Assembly (NCBI RefSeq): GCF_051307045.1
Contig: NZ_CP150452.1
Span: forward strand, 1,054,001 to 1,118,000
Direction: 5' to 3'
Origin: Dryocola sp031988645
Lineage (GTDB): Bacteria; Pseudomonadota; Gammaproteobacteria; Enterobacterales; Enterobacteriaceae
DNA length: 64,000 bases
Shown: one piece after another, positions 18,807 through 27,402 of the stretch
Layout of the letters: every line of letters starts with the position of its first letter
Numbering within the stretch: the first letter of the stretch is position 1
Notes under the pieces: generated by a model
The model's database searches: none
What the model saw: only the letters and a program-made list of their open reading frames with translations
What the model was told of the DNA's origin: nothing
Position numbers and translations under genes: made by a program

Positions 18807-19007
18807 AAATACCTGTTGAGAAGCTGATTATTATTTTTGAAACGGATAGCGGTAACGGATTGCAGGCGTATCCGTGGGTTATTGTTACTCTGCTAACATA
18901 CCCGGCGGCGAGAGTTGAGGAAAGTCGCAATTAACAAAACTTATTTGTCCGGAATGCTAACATTCTGTTATTGGTGCGTATCAGGATTAAGAACATGGAG
19001 ATTTTCA

Positions 19008-20660
19008 ATGCGGTTCGCAATTAAAGGGCTGGCTTCGGCCCTGGCAGTAGCGTTGAGTTTGACGAGCATCTCTGCGCTGGCGTGGGAAAAAGATAAAACC
19101 TACAACATCACTATTTTGCATACCAACGACCATCACGGTCATTTCTGGCGCAACGAATACGGCGAATACGGCCTGGCGGCGCAAAAAACGCTGGTGGACA
19201 GCGTGCGCAAAGAGGTGGCGCAAAAGGGCGGCAGCGTGCTTCTGCTGTCGGGCGGCGATATCAACACCGGCGTACCTGAATCCGATCTGCAGGATGCGGA
19301 ACCCGACTTCCGCGGCATGAATCTGATTGGTTACGATGCGATGGCCGTCGGCAACCACGAGTTTGATAATCCCCTCTCGGTGCTGCGCCAGCAGGAAAAG
19401 TGGGCCAAATTCCCGCTGCTGTCGGCCAATATTTATCAAAAGAGCACCGGCGAGCGGTTATTTAAACCCTGGGCCATCTTCAAACCGCAGGGCGTTAAAA
19501 TTGCGGTTATCGGCCTGACCACGGACGACACCGCCAAAATCGGCAACCCCGAATTCTTTACCGACATCGAATTCCGCAAGCCTGCCGACGAAGCGAAGCT
19601 GGTGATACAGGAGCTGCAAAGCACGGAACAGCCGGACGTGATTATCGCCGCCACCCACATGGGCCACTATGACAACGGCGAGCACGGCTCCAACGCGCCG
19701 GGCGACGTTGAAATGGCGCGTAGCCTGCCCGCAGGGGCGCTGACAATGATTGTGGGCGGTCACTCACAAAACCCGGTGTGCATGGCATCCGAAAACAAAA
19801 AGCAGGTGGACTACGTGCCGGGAACGCCTTGCGCGCCGGATAAGCAAAACGGCACCTGGATTGTGCAGGCGCATGAGTGGGGCAAATACGTCGGCCGCGC
19901 GGATTTTGAATTCCGCAACGGCGAGATGAAGCTGGTGCGTTACCAGCTTATCCCCATCAACCTGAAGAAGAAAATCACCTACGACAACGGCGACAGCGAG
20001 CGCGTGCTTTACACCCCGCAGATTGCTGAAAACCAGCGGATGCTTGCGCTGCTGACGCCTTTCCAGAACAAAGGCCAGGCGCAGCTCAGGGTGAAGGTGG
20101 GCCAGGTGAACGGGCATCTGGAAGGCGATCGCAGCAAGGTTCGCTTTGTGCAGACGAACCTCGCGCGCGTCATTCTTGCGGCGCAAATAGCGCGCGCCAG
20201 CGCAGATTTTGCGGTAATGAGCGGCGGCGGCATTCGTGACTCCATCGAGGCGGGCGACATCACTTATAAAGAGGTGCTCAAGGTGCAGCCGTTCGGCAAT
20301 ACCCTGACCTATGTCGATATGTCCGGCAAAGAGGTGACGGATTACCTGACGGAAGTGGCGAAGAAAACGCCGGATTCAGGCGCCTACCCGCAGTTCGCCA
20401 ATGTAAGCTTTGTCGCTTCGGCAAAAGGCCTGCAGGATCTGAAAATCAAAGGCGAGCCGATCGACCCGGCGAAAACCTACCGCATGGCGACGCTAAGCTT
20501 TAACGCCACCGGCGGCGACGGCTATCCGGCGATCGATAAAAAACCGGGCTATGTGAACACCGGCTTTGTGGATGCGGAAGTGCTTAAGCAGTACATCGAA
20601 CAGAACTCGCCGCTGGATGTGAGCGCCTACGAACCGAAAGGCGAGGTGAGCTGGCAGTAA
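19008..20660 (+). CDS. ushA: UshA, periplasmic UDP-sugar hydrolase/5'-nucleotidase
   Basis: Secreted bifunctional enzyme that hydrolyses UDP-sugars and 5'-nucleotides to scavenge nucleosides. The start MRFAIKGLASALAVALSL at 19008 gives a Sec signal peptide cleaved near SALAWEKDKT and 550 residues, the E. coli length. Metal-binding motifs are intact: LHTNDHHGHF, GGDINTG, GNHEFDNP, ATHMGHYD, VGGHSQ. The C-terminal substrate domain ends FNATGGDGYP...VSAYEPKGEVSWQ. Divergent from fsr; a REP-like repeat follows. Confidence 0.97.
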   Translation: MRFAIKGLASALAVALSLTSISALAWEKDKTYNITILHTNDHHGHFWRNEYGEYGLAAQKTLVDSVRKEVAQKGGSVLLLSGGDINTGVPESDLQDAEPDFRGMNLIGYDAMAVGNHEFDNPLSVLRQQEKWAKFPLLSANIYQKSTGERLFKPWAIFKPQGVKIAVIGLTTDDTAKIGNPEFFTDIEFRKPADEAKLVIQELQSTEQPDVIIAATHMGHYDNGEHGSNAPGDVEMARSLPAGALTMIVGGHSQNPVCMASENKKQVDYVPGTPCAPDKQNGTWIVQAHEWGKYVGRADFEFRNGEMKLVRYQLIPINLKKKITYDNGDSERVLYTPQIAENQRMLALLTPFQNKGQAQLRVKVGQVNGHLEGDRSKVRFVQTNLARVILAAQIARASADFAVMSGGGIRDSIEAGDITYKEVLKVQPFGNTLTYVDMSGKEVTDYLTEVAKKTPDSGAYPQFANVSFVASAKGLQDLKIKGEPIDPAKTYRMATLSFNATGGDGYPAIDKKPGYVNTGFVDAEVLKQYIEQNSPLDVSAYEPKGEVSWQ

Positions 20661-20665
20661 GCCGG

Positions 20666-20733
20666 TCTGGCGGATGGCTCGTTGTTTACCCGCCCTACAA
20701 ATTCGTAGGGCGGTAAGCGCCAGCGCTATCCAC
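20666..20733. repeat. REP-like repeat between ushA and ybaK
   Basis: CTGGCGGATGGCTCG...CCGCCCTAC and its inverse GTAGGGCGGTAAGCGCCAGC...ATCCACC, at the 3' ends of two convergent genes. Confidence 0.75.
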
Positions 20734-20744
20734 CGATACGACGA

Positions 20745-21224
20745 TTAATCCCGGCGGGCGATATCGGCAAAGCTGGCATCAAGAAGCTTTGCCAGGTCGC
20801 TCGCCGCCAGTTCGATATCCAGACCGCGCCTGCCGCCGGAGATATAAATGCTGCCAAACGTCTGCGCCGGCGCGTCAATCACCGTCGGCAGGCGTTTCTT
20901 TTGCCCAAGCGGGCTGATGCCGCCGACCAGATAGCCCGTCACGCGTTGCGCAACCATTGGGTCCGCCATATCCACCTTTTTAGCGCCCAGCGCTTTCGCC
21001 ACCTTCTTCAAATCTAACTGCCCGGAAACGGGAGTAACGGCCACCGCCAGGTGCTTCATGTCGCCGTTCATCGCCACCAGCAACGTTTTATAAACCTGCG
21101 CGGCGTCGAGCCCGAGTTTGCGAACCACCTCTTCGCCGAAGTTGGTTTCATTAGGGTCGTGATCGTAAGCGTGAAGCTGAAACGGAACTTTATTCTTTTC
21201 GAGGAGCTTGATGGCGGGGGTCAT
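20745..21224 (-). CDS. ybaK: YbaK, Cys-tRNA(Pro)/Cys-tRNA(Cys) deacylase
   Basis: Trans-editing enzyme that hydrolyses cysteine mischarged onto tRNA(Pro). 159 residues, as in E. coli. Conserved features include HAYDHDPNETNFGEEVVRKLGL near the N-terminus, the catalytic-lysine region AAQVYKTLLV, and GYLVGGISPLGQKKRLPTVID. Convergent with ushA; chiX lies upstream on the other strand. Confidence 0.96.
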   Translation of the reverse strand: MTPAIKLLEKNKVPFQLHAYDHDPNETNFGEEVVRKLGLDAAQVYKTLLVAMNGDMKHLAVAVTPVSGQLDLKKVAKALGAKKVDMADPMVAQRVTGYLVGGISPLGQKKRLPTVIDAPAQTFGSIYISGGRRGLDIELAASDLAKLLDASFADIARRD

Positions 21225-21350
21225 TTCATCCTTCCTGCTAAATTTTTCTCAAAAACGCATGGCATTGTCATTCAGGTGATATGTTTTATAGATACTATAA
21301 TGCAGCTTAATAGTGATAGCGTTAATCGTCGCATTGAGCGACAATTCCGG

Positions 21351-21434
21351 CTTCGGTCGTTAATCGATCGAAATAACAACAATAATAAACTTAATTCCTC
21401 TTTGACGGGCCAATAGCGATATTGGCCATTTTTT
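21351..21434 (+). ncRNA. chiX: ChiX (MicM/SroB) small regulatory RNA
   Basis: Hfq-dependent sRNA that silences the chitoporin (chiP) and dpiBA mRNAs. The 3' half is essentially the E. coli sequence: an A/T-rich linker (AACAATAATAA), TTCCTCTTTGACGGG, then the terminator GCCAATA-GCGA-TATTGGC with TTTTTTT. The 5' half differs in sequence but conserves structure: TTCGGTCG...CGATCGAA forms a perfect hairpin. Total ~84 nt and the position between ybaK and ybaP both match E. coli chiX. The 5' end is inferred from the hairpin. Confidence 0.95.
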
Positions 21435-22234
21435 TATCCTTTTTTCAACAGGCCAGGCAAGTTTCCTTCCCCGTACAAATGCAGCGCGCCCACGGCGACC
21501 ACGTAGCGGCCGGCGGGAAGCTGCTGCAAAAAATCCTGCCACTGGCGGTTGCGCTGGTGTATAAGCACATCGTATAGCTCATCGCCGAAAGTATTCGGCA
21601 GGGAAATATTTCCCTGCTGCGGCGGCGTCTCCAGCCACCAGCCGATCATCATTTGCAGCAGCCGGGCGTTGGTATGCCAGTGGGTCAGGGTGTCGGTCAG
21701 CAGCGGCATCCCGCCCTCGGGCAGCCGGGTGAGCATATCAATCTGGCTTTGCGCGCCTTCCAGTTCAATCACCGGCACGGCCAGGGCCTTCGCCGCTTCC
21801 AGCAGCTGAAAATCGATGCCGTAGTCGGCGCGCAGGCCCAGGCGCTGAGCCTGATGCGCCTGCAGCAGCAGCGCGATTTGCCACGCCGGCTGGCTGTCAA
21901 TGCTGCTAAACGAGATCCCCAGCTCTTGCGTGAGCGAAGCCACCCGCTGCCAGTCTTCGGCAGACAGCCGCTGTTCGAGGGGGATGTCATCGGCAATTTG
22001 GGCAAAAGGGGAGCCGCCTGCGGAAACGTCGGCCTCGACAATCAGCGCATCCGCATCGCGCAGCTTATTGAGCAGGCGCTGTGACAGGGGAGCCATATCG
22101 CGCGTGCCCATATGGATGCTGCCCACCAGATGGAGATGGCGGTTGCCGGGGAGCTCAACGTCGAGGGCGGGCCAGGGATAGGTGGTGGTAAAAACGCTTG
22201 ATAACAGCGAGCTGATACGCGATAGCAGACCCAT
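21434..22234 (-). CDS. ybaP: YbaP, TraB/GumN-family protein
   Basis: 266-residue protein of the TraB family (E. coli YbaP is 264). Signature segments: HLVGSIHMGTRDMAPL near the N-terminus with the family GS.H motif, ADALIVEADVS, and the C-terminal GRYVVAVGALHLYGEGNLPGLL containing the second conserved H/E pair. The N-terminus is moderately hydrophobic. The fold resembles EreA/ChaN-type metallohydrolases, but no substrate is known. Its 3' end meets the convergent ChiX terminator. Confidence 0.93.
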   Translation of the reverse strand: MGLLSRISSLLSSVFTTTYPWPALDVELPGNRHLHLVGSIHMGTRDMAPLSQRLLNKLRDADALIVEADVSAGGSPFAQIADDIPLEQRLSAEDWQRVASLTQELGISFSSIDSQPAWQIALLLQAHQAQRLGLRADYGIDFQLLEAAKALAVPVIELEGAQSQIDMLTRLPEGGMPLLTDTLTHWHTNARLLQMMIGWWLETPPQQGNISLPNTFGDELYDVLIHQRNRQWQDFLQQLPAGRYVVAVGALHLYGEGNLPGLLKKG

Positions 22235-22314
22235 AGCAAAATCCCTGGCTAAAAAGTCATGCTAACGCCGCAAGGGGGAAGGTGCAAATTTACCCGTCCG
22301 CAGAAGATGTTGCG

Positions 22315-22370
22315 GCGGATGGCGCTTGCCTGGCCGCAAAACGGCAGGCCAGGCAAGCGCTGCGCTTCCG
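22315..22370. repeat. REP-like inverted repeat between ybaP and copA
   Basis: GGCGGATGGCGC REP head merged with a 14-bp perfect stem, GCGCTTGCCTGGCC (22322-22335) with GGCCAGGCAAGCGC (22347-22360). It could also act as the copA terminator. Confidence 0.7.
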
Positions 22371-22373
22371 TCG

Positions 22374-24878
22374 TTAGTCCTTCGGCTTAAAGCGCAGCAG
22401 GCGGTTGGCGTTGCTCACCACGGTAATGGAAGACAGCGCCATTGCCGCGCCGGCAACGACCGGATTAAGCAGCGTGCCGGTAAGCGGATAAAGCACGCCG
22501 GCGGCGATGGGGATACCCAGCGAGTTATAGATAAAGGCGCCCGCCAGATTCTGCTGCATGTTTCTGAGCGTGGCTTTTGACACGGCCAGCGCATCCGCCA
22601 CGCCCATCAGGCTATGGCGCATCAGCGTAATGGCCGCGGTTTCAATGGCGACGTCGCTGCCTCCGCCCATGGCGATGCCCACTTCGGCCTGGGCCAGCGC
22701 CGGGGCATCGTTAATGCCGTCGCCGACCATCGCCACCTGGCGTCCCTGCCGCTGCAGGTTTTTTATCGCCTCGGCCTTGCCGTCCGGCAGCACCCCGGCG
22801 ATCACCTCGTCGATGCCCGCCTCTTTGGCGATGGCGTTCGCGGTTATCGGGTTATCGCCGGTCAGCATCACCAGGCGGTAGCCGTTGCGGTGTAAGCGTT
22901 GCAGGGCGCGCACGCTGTCGGCCCGTAGCGGATCGCGAACGGCGAAGAGGGCGGCCAGCCGGCCGTCGACGGCAAGCAGCACCGGCGTTGCCCCCCGGCT
23001 TGCCTGCGCTTCAATCTCCTCCGCCAGCGGCTGCGTATCAATCCGCCGCTCGTCGAACAGCGCCTTATTGCCGAGCAGCAGGCTATGCCCCTGCGCCTCA
23101 CCGCTTACGCCAAGGCCGCGCAGGGTGCGGAAGCCGTTAACCTCCGGCAGTTTGTCGGCGCCCGCTTTGTCCACAATCGCGCGGGCGAGCGGATGGCCGG
23201 AGCCCTGTTCAAGCGCCGCGGCTAACCTTACGGCGTCGCTTTCCTGCATCCCGCCGTGCGTTATTACCGCCACAACCTGCGGTTTCCCTTCCGTCAGCGT
23301 CCCGGTTTTATCAAATACCAGCGTGTCGAGAGTGCTGGCGCGCTGCAGGGCATCCGCGTCCCGCACCAGTACGCCAAACTCAGCGGCGCGTCCTACCCCT
23401 GAAATGATCGACATCGGGGTCGCCAGGCCCAGCGCGCAAGGGCAGGCGATAATCAGCACGGTGGTGGCGATCACCAGCGTGTAGACAATCTGGGGAGCGG
23501 GGCCGACAAAGTACCAGACCGCCGCGCTGAACAGGGCAATCAGCACCACAACCGGCACAAAGACGGCGGAGATTTTATCGGCCAGCTGGCCGATTTCCGG
23601 CTTGCTGCTCTGCGCCTGGCGAACCATGCGGATAATGCGGGACAGCGTTGTATGGCTGCCGGTCGCCGTGGCGCGGAATAACACGCTGCCATCCTGCACA
23701 ACGATACCCGCGTGAATGGCGTCGCCGTTCGCTTTTTGCTGCGGAACCGGCTCGCCGGTCAGCATCGCTTCGTCAAACCAGGCTTCGCCCTGACTAATTT
23801 CGCCGTCCACCGGCACACGGTCGCCGGTAGTTAGTCGTAGCGTCATGCCCGCGGCGACTTCCGCCAGCGGAAGGGTTTTTTCGCCTTCGTCGGTGACAAC
23901 GCGCGCCGTCGGCGGCGTTAAGTCCAGCAGGCGTTCCAGCGCTTTTGAGGAGCGCTGGCGGGCACGCTGCTCCAGCATATGCCCGAGGTTAATCAGGCCG
24001 ATAATCATCGCGCTGGCTTCATAGTAAAGATGGCGCGCCTCCATCGGGAAGTGCTGCGGCCAGAGGTTGACGGTCATCGAATACAGCCAGGCGGCGCCCG
24101 TGCCTAAAGCCACCAGCGTATCCATGGTGGCGGAGCGGTTGAGCAGGCTGCGCCAGGCGCTGCGGTAGAAATGGCCGCCGGCGATCGCCATCACGCCAAG
24201 GGTAAGCACGCCGATGGTCATCCACAGCGAGCGGTTATCGGCGGTGAGCATCATATTGTCGCCGAGCATGCCCCAGATCATTACCGGGATGCCCAGCGCC
24301 AGCGCCAGAACGGCCTGCCAGCGGAAGCGTTTTGCGGCGGCGTTCGCCGTTTCCTGCTGGCGCTCGCGGCGTTTCATATCATCTTTAATCGCTTCGGCGC
24401 CGTAGCCGGCGTTTTCGACCGCTTTGATTAAAGCCCCGGCGGAGGCAGACCCCATCACCAGGGCGCTGCGCTCCGCGAGGTTAACCCGTGCCTGCGCGAC
24501 TCCCGGCACGTTCTGCAAAGCAGTTTGCACGCGGGAGACGCAGCTGGCGCAGCTCATGCCGTTGATCAACAGCTGCTGGCTGTCGTCATGGTCGCCGGCT
24601 GCCGGAAGCGAAGGGGGGACCGCTGTCAGTGCTTCCGACGGGAGTGTTGACTCTTCTGTCAGCGGTTCAGCCTTTGGGTGGCTTAACTCCGCCCCGTAGC
24701 CGGCTTGCTTGATGGTGTCGATCAGCGCGTCGGCGCCGGCGCTGCCGGTAACGGACGCGCTATCGATAGTGACTTCCGCGCTCTCGACGTCGGCGCGCTG
24801 CTCAAGGCTTTCTTTAACGCGTTTGACGCAGTGGCCGCAGCTCAGGCCGTCCAGCGTCAGGTTGATGGTATGAGACAT
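22374..24878 (-). CDS. copA: CopA, Cu(I)-exporting P1B-type ATPase
   Basis: Pumps Cu(I) from the cytoplasm to the periplasm. The start MSHTINLTLDGLSCGHCVKRV at 24878 gives 834 residues. Two N-terminal heavy-metal domains carry GLSCGHC (~11-17) and GMSCASC; the membrane core has the CPC motif IACPCALGLATP, the phosphorylation motif DKTGTLTEG, the ATP-binding GSGHPLARAI and the hinge VGDGINDAPAL. The in-frame extension upstream of 24878 overlaps the promoter and is not real. A CueR operator lies directly upstream and a CopA(Z) frameshift site lies after the first HMA. The heme operon ends just upstream on the same strand. Confidence 0.97.
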   Translation of the reverse strand: MSHTINLTLDGLSCGHCVKRVKESLEQRADVESAEVTIDSASVTGSAGADALIDTIKQAGYGAELSHPKAEPLTEESTLPSEALTAVPPSLPAAGDHDDSQQLLINGMSCASCVSRVQTALQNVPGVAQARVNLAERSALVMGSASAGALIKAVENAGYGAEAIKDDMKRRERQQETANAAAKRFRWQAVLALALGIPVMIWGMLGDNMMLTADNRSLWMTIGVLTLGVMAIAGGHFYRSAWRSLLNRSATMDTLVALGTGAAWLYSMTVNLWPQHFPMEARHLYYEASAMIIGLINLGHMLEQRARQRSSKALERLLDLTPPTARVVTDEGEKTLPLAEVAAGMTLRLTTGDRVPVDGEISQGEAWFDEAMLTGEPVPQQKANGDAIHAGIVVQDGSVLFRATATGSHTTLSRIIRMVRQAQSSKPEIGQLADKISAVFVPVVVLIALFSAAVWYFVGPAPQIVYTLVIATTVLIIACPCALGLATPMSIISGVGRAAEFGVLVRDADALQRASTLDTLVFDKTGTLTEGKPQVVAVITHGGMQESDAVRLAAALEQGSGHPLARAIVDKAGADKLPEVNGFRTLRGLGVSGEAQGHSLLLGNKALFDERRIDTQPLAEEIEAQASRGATPVLLAVDGRLAALFAVRDPLRADSVRALQRLHRNGYRLVMLTGDNPITANAIAKEAGIDEVIAGVLPDGKAEAIKNLQRQGRQVAMVGDGINDAPALAQAEVGIAMGGGSDVAIETAAITLMRHSLMGVADALAVSKATLRNMQQNLAGAFIYNSLGIPIAAGVLYPLTGTLLNPVVAGAAMALSSITVVSNANRLLRFKPKD
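24667..24678 (-). promoter_or_regulatory. Programmed -1 frameshift site producing CopA(Z) chaperone
   Basis: On the coding strand the slippery heptamer C-CCA-AAG (24678 down to 24672) is in phase after the first metal-binding domain. A -1 slip gives a Gly codon (GGC) then TGA (24669-24667), ending a 70-residue product. This matches the known E. coli mechanism, in which the first HMA domain is released as the copper chaperone CopA(Z), also 70 residues ending in Gly. Any stimulatory RNA structure was not analysed. Confidence 0.85.
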
Positions 24879-24919
24879 AGTGACTCCTTTTACCGCAGTG
24901 AATTTACTGACCGTGATAA

Positions 24920-24950
24920 AGGTTAAACCTTCCAGCAGCTGGAAGGTCAA
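24920..24950 (-). promoter_or_regulatory. CueR-controlled copA promoter
   Basis: A 21-bp palindrome ACCTTCCAGC-A-GCTGGAAGGT (24927-24947) lies between TTGACC (-35, 24950-24945) and TAACCT (-10, 24925-24920). The spacer is 19 bp, the over-long spacing typical of MerR-family activators. cueR itself is ~7.6 kb away, beyond the heme operon. Confidence 0.9.
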
Positions 24951-24968
24951 GGAAATTTCTCAACGCGT

Positions 24969-25739
24969 TCAGCGATCGAGAACGATCAGCGGCGCCGGGT
25001 CGTCCGGCGAGGTCACCACCTTTAAGCCCGCGCGGTACAGGCCGGCGAGGCGAGTTTCGGTCAGCACCTCCTGCGGCGCGCCGTTGCCGACGATTTTTCC
25101 CTCCTCCAGCAGCAGGATGCGATCCGCATAGCGCGAAGCGAGGTTCAGGTCGTGCAGCACGCAGCAGACGCTGAACTGGCGCTCATGCACCAGGCCACGC
25201 AGCAGGCGAAACAGCTGCTGCTGGTGGTGAATATCCAGCGCCGAAGTCGGCTCATCCAGAAACAGCCACTTGGGGGACGGTTCAGGCTCCCATAGCTGAA
25301 CCAGCAGGCGCGCCAGCTGCACCCGCTGCTGTTCGCCCCCCGACAGATGCCGGTAGTCACGCGCCGCCAGCGCCTCGCAGCCGCACAGCGCCATAATGCG
25401 CCCGGTCTCGTCGCGCGCGCTGCGGCTGCGGTGCGGATGCCGCCCCATGCGAATAACCTCCTGCACGCTAAACGGAAACGCCATATGGCTGTTTTGCCGC
25501 ATCACCGCGCGAACCTTTGCCAGCTCCGCCGTCCCCCAGCGGGGAAGCGGTTTGCCAAACAGCGAGCAGCAGCCGGCGTCAGGCTTGAGATAGCCGGTCA
25601 GCTGGCGCAGCAGCGTGGATTTGCCGGCGCCGTTCGGGCCAAGGATCGCCACGATTTCGCCGCCGGGCAAGGTGAAGGAGACGTTGTCCGTCAGCCGCCG
25701 CCCCTGAATGCCGTAGGTCAGATTGCGCGCTTCAATCAC
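24969..25739 (-). CDS. hmuV: Heme ABC transporter ATP-binding protein (HmuV/ChuV)
   Basis: ATPase of the periplasm-to-cytoplasm heme importer. Walker A GPNGAGKST, Q-loop MRQNSHMAFPFSVQEV, signature HLSGGEQQRVQLARLL and Walker B KWLFLDEPTSALD are intact. The GTG at 25739 (MIEARNLTYGIQGRRL) is favoured: CGGAGGG lies seven bases upstream and it overlaps the hmuU stop as GTGA. An ATG at 25769 would extend the protein by 10 residues but lacks a ribosome-binding site. 256 residues. Last gene of the Fur-boxed operon. Confidence 0.94.
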   Translation of the reverse strand: MIEARNLTYGIQGRRLTDNVSFTLPGGEIVAILGPNGAGKSTLLRQLTGYLKPDAGCCSLFGKPLPRWGTAELAKVRAVMRQNSHMAFPFSVQEVIRMGRHPHRSRSARDETGRIMALCGCEALAARDYRHLSGGEQQRVQLARLLVQLWEPEPSPKWLFLDEPTSALDIHHQQQLFRLLRGLVHERQFSVCCVLHDLNLASRYADRILLLEEGKIVGNGAPQEVLTETRLAGLYRAGLKVVTSPDDPAPLIVLDR

Positions 25740-26728
25740 ATTGCCCTCCGGGATCGTAAAATCAGCCACAGAAACCAGGGGCCGCCAATCAGGCTGGTGA
25801 GCAGGCCAACGGGCATTTCCGCAGGCTGTACCAGGGTGCGCGCCAGCGTGTCCGCTATCAGCAGCAGGCAGGCGCCCGCAAGCGTGGCGCAGGGCAGCAG
25901 CCAGCGGTGGTCGGCGCCGGCGATCATGCGGATAAGATGCGGCACCACCAGGCCGACAAAGCCGATGACCCCGCTGACGGAAACCGCCGCGCCCACCAGC
26001 ACGGAGCTTAACAGCAGGAGCTGCTGGCGCTTGCGTCTGACGTTCACGCCCAGATAGTGGGCTTCCTCATCGCCCAGCTGCAGCAGATTAAGCGTATTCG
26101 CCAGCCACAGCGTGGCGGCGAGCGCAGGCAAAGTAACGCTTGCCGCCGCCAGCAGCGTCGACCACTGCGCCTGCCCGAGGCTGCCCATCATCCACAGCGT
26201 GAGCTGGCGCAGCTGCTGCTCGTCGCCAACGTAGCTCAGCACGCCGATTGCCGCGCCGCACAGCGCATTGATGGCGATGCCCGCCAGCAGCAGCTGCATC
26301 ATGCCGCCGTGGGTATGGCGCAGGCTGATAAGAAAGATAAGGGCGCAGACCACGACGCTGCCGCCGACGGCGAAAATCATCTGCTCGTAGAGCAGAAAGA
26401 CGGCGGGCAGCGCGACGGGGAAGACGATGGCCACCCCGACCAGCAGCGCCGAGCCGCTGCTGACGCCAAGCAGGCCGGGGTCGGCCATCGGATTACGAAA
26501 TAATCCCTGCATCAGCACGCCCGCCGCCGACAGCGCGCCGCCGACCAGGATCGCCAGCAGCACGCGCGGCAGGCGAATATTCAGCCAGATATCGCGGTAG
26601 GCGTCGTCAAGCAGGGCGCCAGGCCCGATCTTTACTGCTCCCTGGCCGGCGGCGACCAGCGTGAGCGCAGCCAGCGTGAAGGCCAGACCGATACAGACGC
26701 TGAGGGAAGAGAGTGAATCCTTCAACAC
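25736..26728 (-). CDS. hmuU: Heme ABC transporter permease (HmuU/ChuU)
   Basis: FecCD-type permease with about ten membrane segments. The segment RLPRVLLAILVGGALSAAGVLMQGLFRNPMADPGLLGVSSG (residues ~50-90) is the family hallmark, and the EAA-like GFVGLVVPHLIRMIAGADHR loop that contacts HmuV is present. The GTG at 26728 is preceded by ATGGAGATCC and is favoured over the ATG at 26740, which has no visible Shine-Dalgarno. ~330 residues. Overlaps hmuV by four bases. Confidence 0.93.
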   Translation of the reverse strand: MLKDSLSSLSVCIGLAFTLAALTLVAAGQGAVKIGPGALLDDAYRDIWLNIRLPRVLLAILVGGALSAAGVLMQGLFRNPMADPGLLGVSSGSALLVGVAIVFPVALPAVFLLYEQMIFAVGGSVVVCALIFLISLRHTHGGMMQLLLAGIAINALCGAAIGVLSYVGDEQQLRQLTLWMMGSLGQAQWSTLLAAASVTLPALAATLWLANTLNLLQLGDEEAHYLGVNVRRKRQQLLLLSSVLVGAAVSVSGVIGFVGLVVPHLIRMIAGADHRWLLPCATLAGACLLLIADTLARTLVQPAEMPVGLLTSLIGGPWFLWLILRSRRAM

Positions 26729-26781
26729 TCGGATCTCCATAAAAAGGCGGCAGCAGAGGCTGCCGCGGTAACGCCTGCGGC

Positions 26782-27402
26782 TTAAGGTTTAAGACCCGGC
26801 TCGACCAGGCTGTAGATTTTCCGGTTCAGCGCGGGCCGCCCGGCCAGCCCGGCGATGCGGGCGGCGACGTCGGCGCGCATCACTAAACCATGCGCTTCTT
26901 CGCCCTGCGAGAGTTCGGCTTTGCCCGTTGCCGGACCGTCGAGCAAACCGCCGGGACGCAGAATGGCAAAGTCCAGCGTGCTGGTTTGCAGCCAGCTTTC
27001 CGCCAGCGACTTCTCGCGAACCGCCTGCCCAAAGGCGGCTTTCGCCCGCTCCGACAGCCACGGCCAGCTGTCGCCGCAGCCGAGCGAGGTGACCAGAATC
27101 ATGCGCGTAAGGCGAGCGTTTTCCGCCGTATCGATAATGGTGCGGTTGGCGAGATACTCTTTCTGCCCGCCGAGCGTAGAGATAACCAGCGCGTGCTCGC
27201 CCGCCATGGCGCAGGCCTCGGCCACGCGTTCCGCGTTGCAGGCGTCGCCGATAATCACCCGCGCGCCTTTTTCGCGCAGGCGTTCCGCCGCCTGCGCGTT
27301 ACGCACCAGCACGTAAAGCGGACGCCGCTGCTTCAGGGCTATCTCAGCCGTCAGCGCGCCGACGCCCGTACCGCCGGCGCCGAAAATGAGCCATGGAGTC
27401 AT
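26782..27402 (-). CDS. chuY: ChuY-like NAD(P)H-dependent anaerobilin reductase
   Basis: 206-residue Rossmann-fold protein of the NAD(P)-binding/SDR-like family, with nucleotide motif IFGAGGTGVGALTAEIALK (residues ~6-24) and LVISTLGGQKEY. In E. coli O157 ChuY reduces anaerobilin, the product of ChuW. Its place between chuX and chuU homologues supports the name. The start ATG overlaps the chuX stop (ATGA). Function is inferred from synteny and fold. Confidence 0.85.
   Translation of the reverse strand: MTPWLIFGAGGTGVGALTAEIALKQRRPLYVLVRNAQAAERLREKGARVIIGDACNAERVAEACAMAGEHALVISTLGGQKEYLANRTIIDTAENARLTRMILVTSLGCGDSWPWLSERAKAAFGQAVREKSLAESWLQTSTLDFAILRPGGLLDGPATGKAELSQGEEAHGLVMRADVAARIAGLAGRPALNRKIYSLVEPGLKP

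Noticed and set aside
18915..19007. Longer N-terminus for ushA
   Set aside because: The added residues precede a perfect signal peptide beginning at 19008 and would abolish it; the 550-residue form matches the family.
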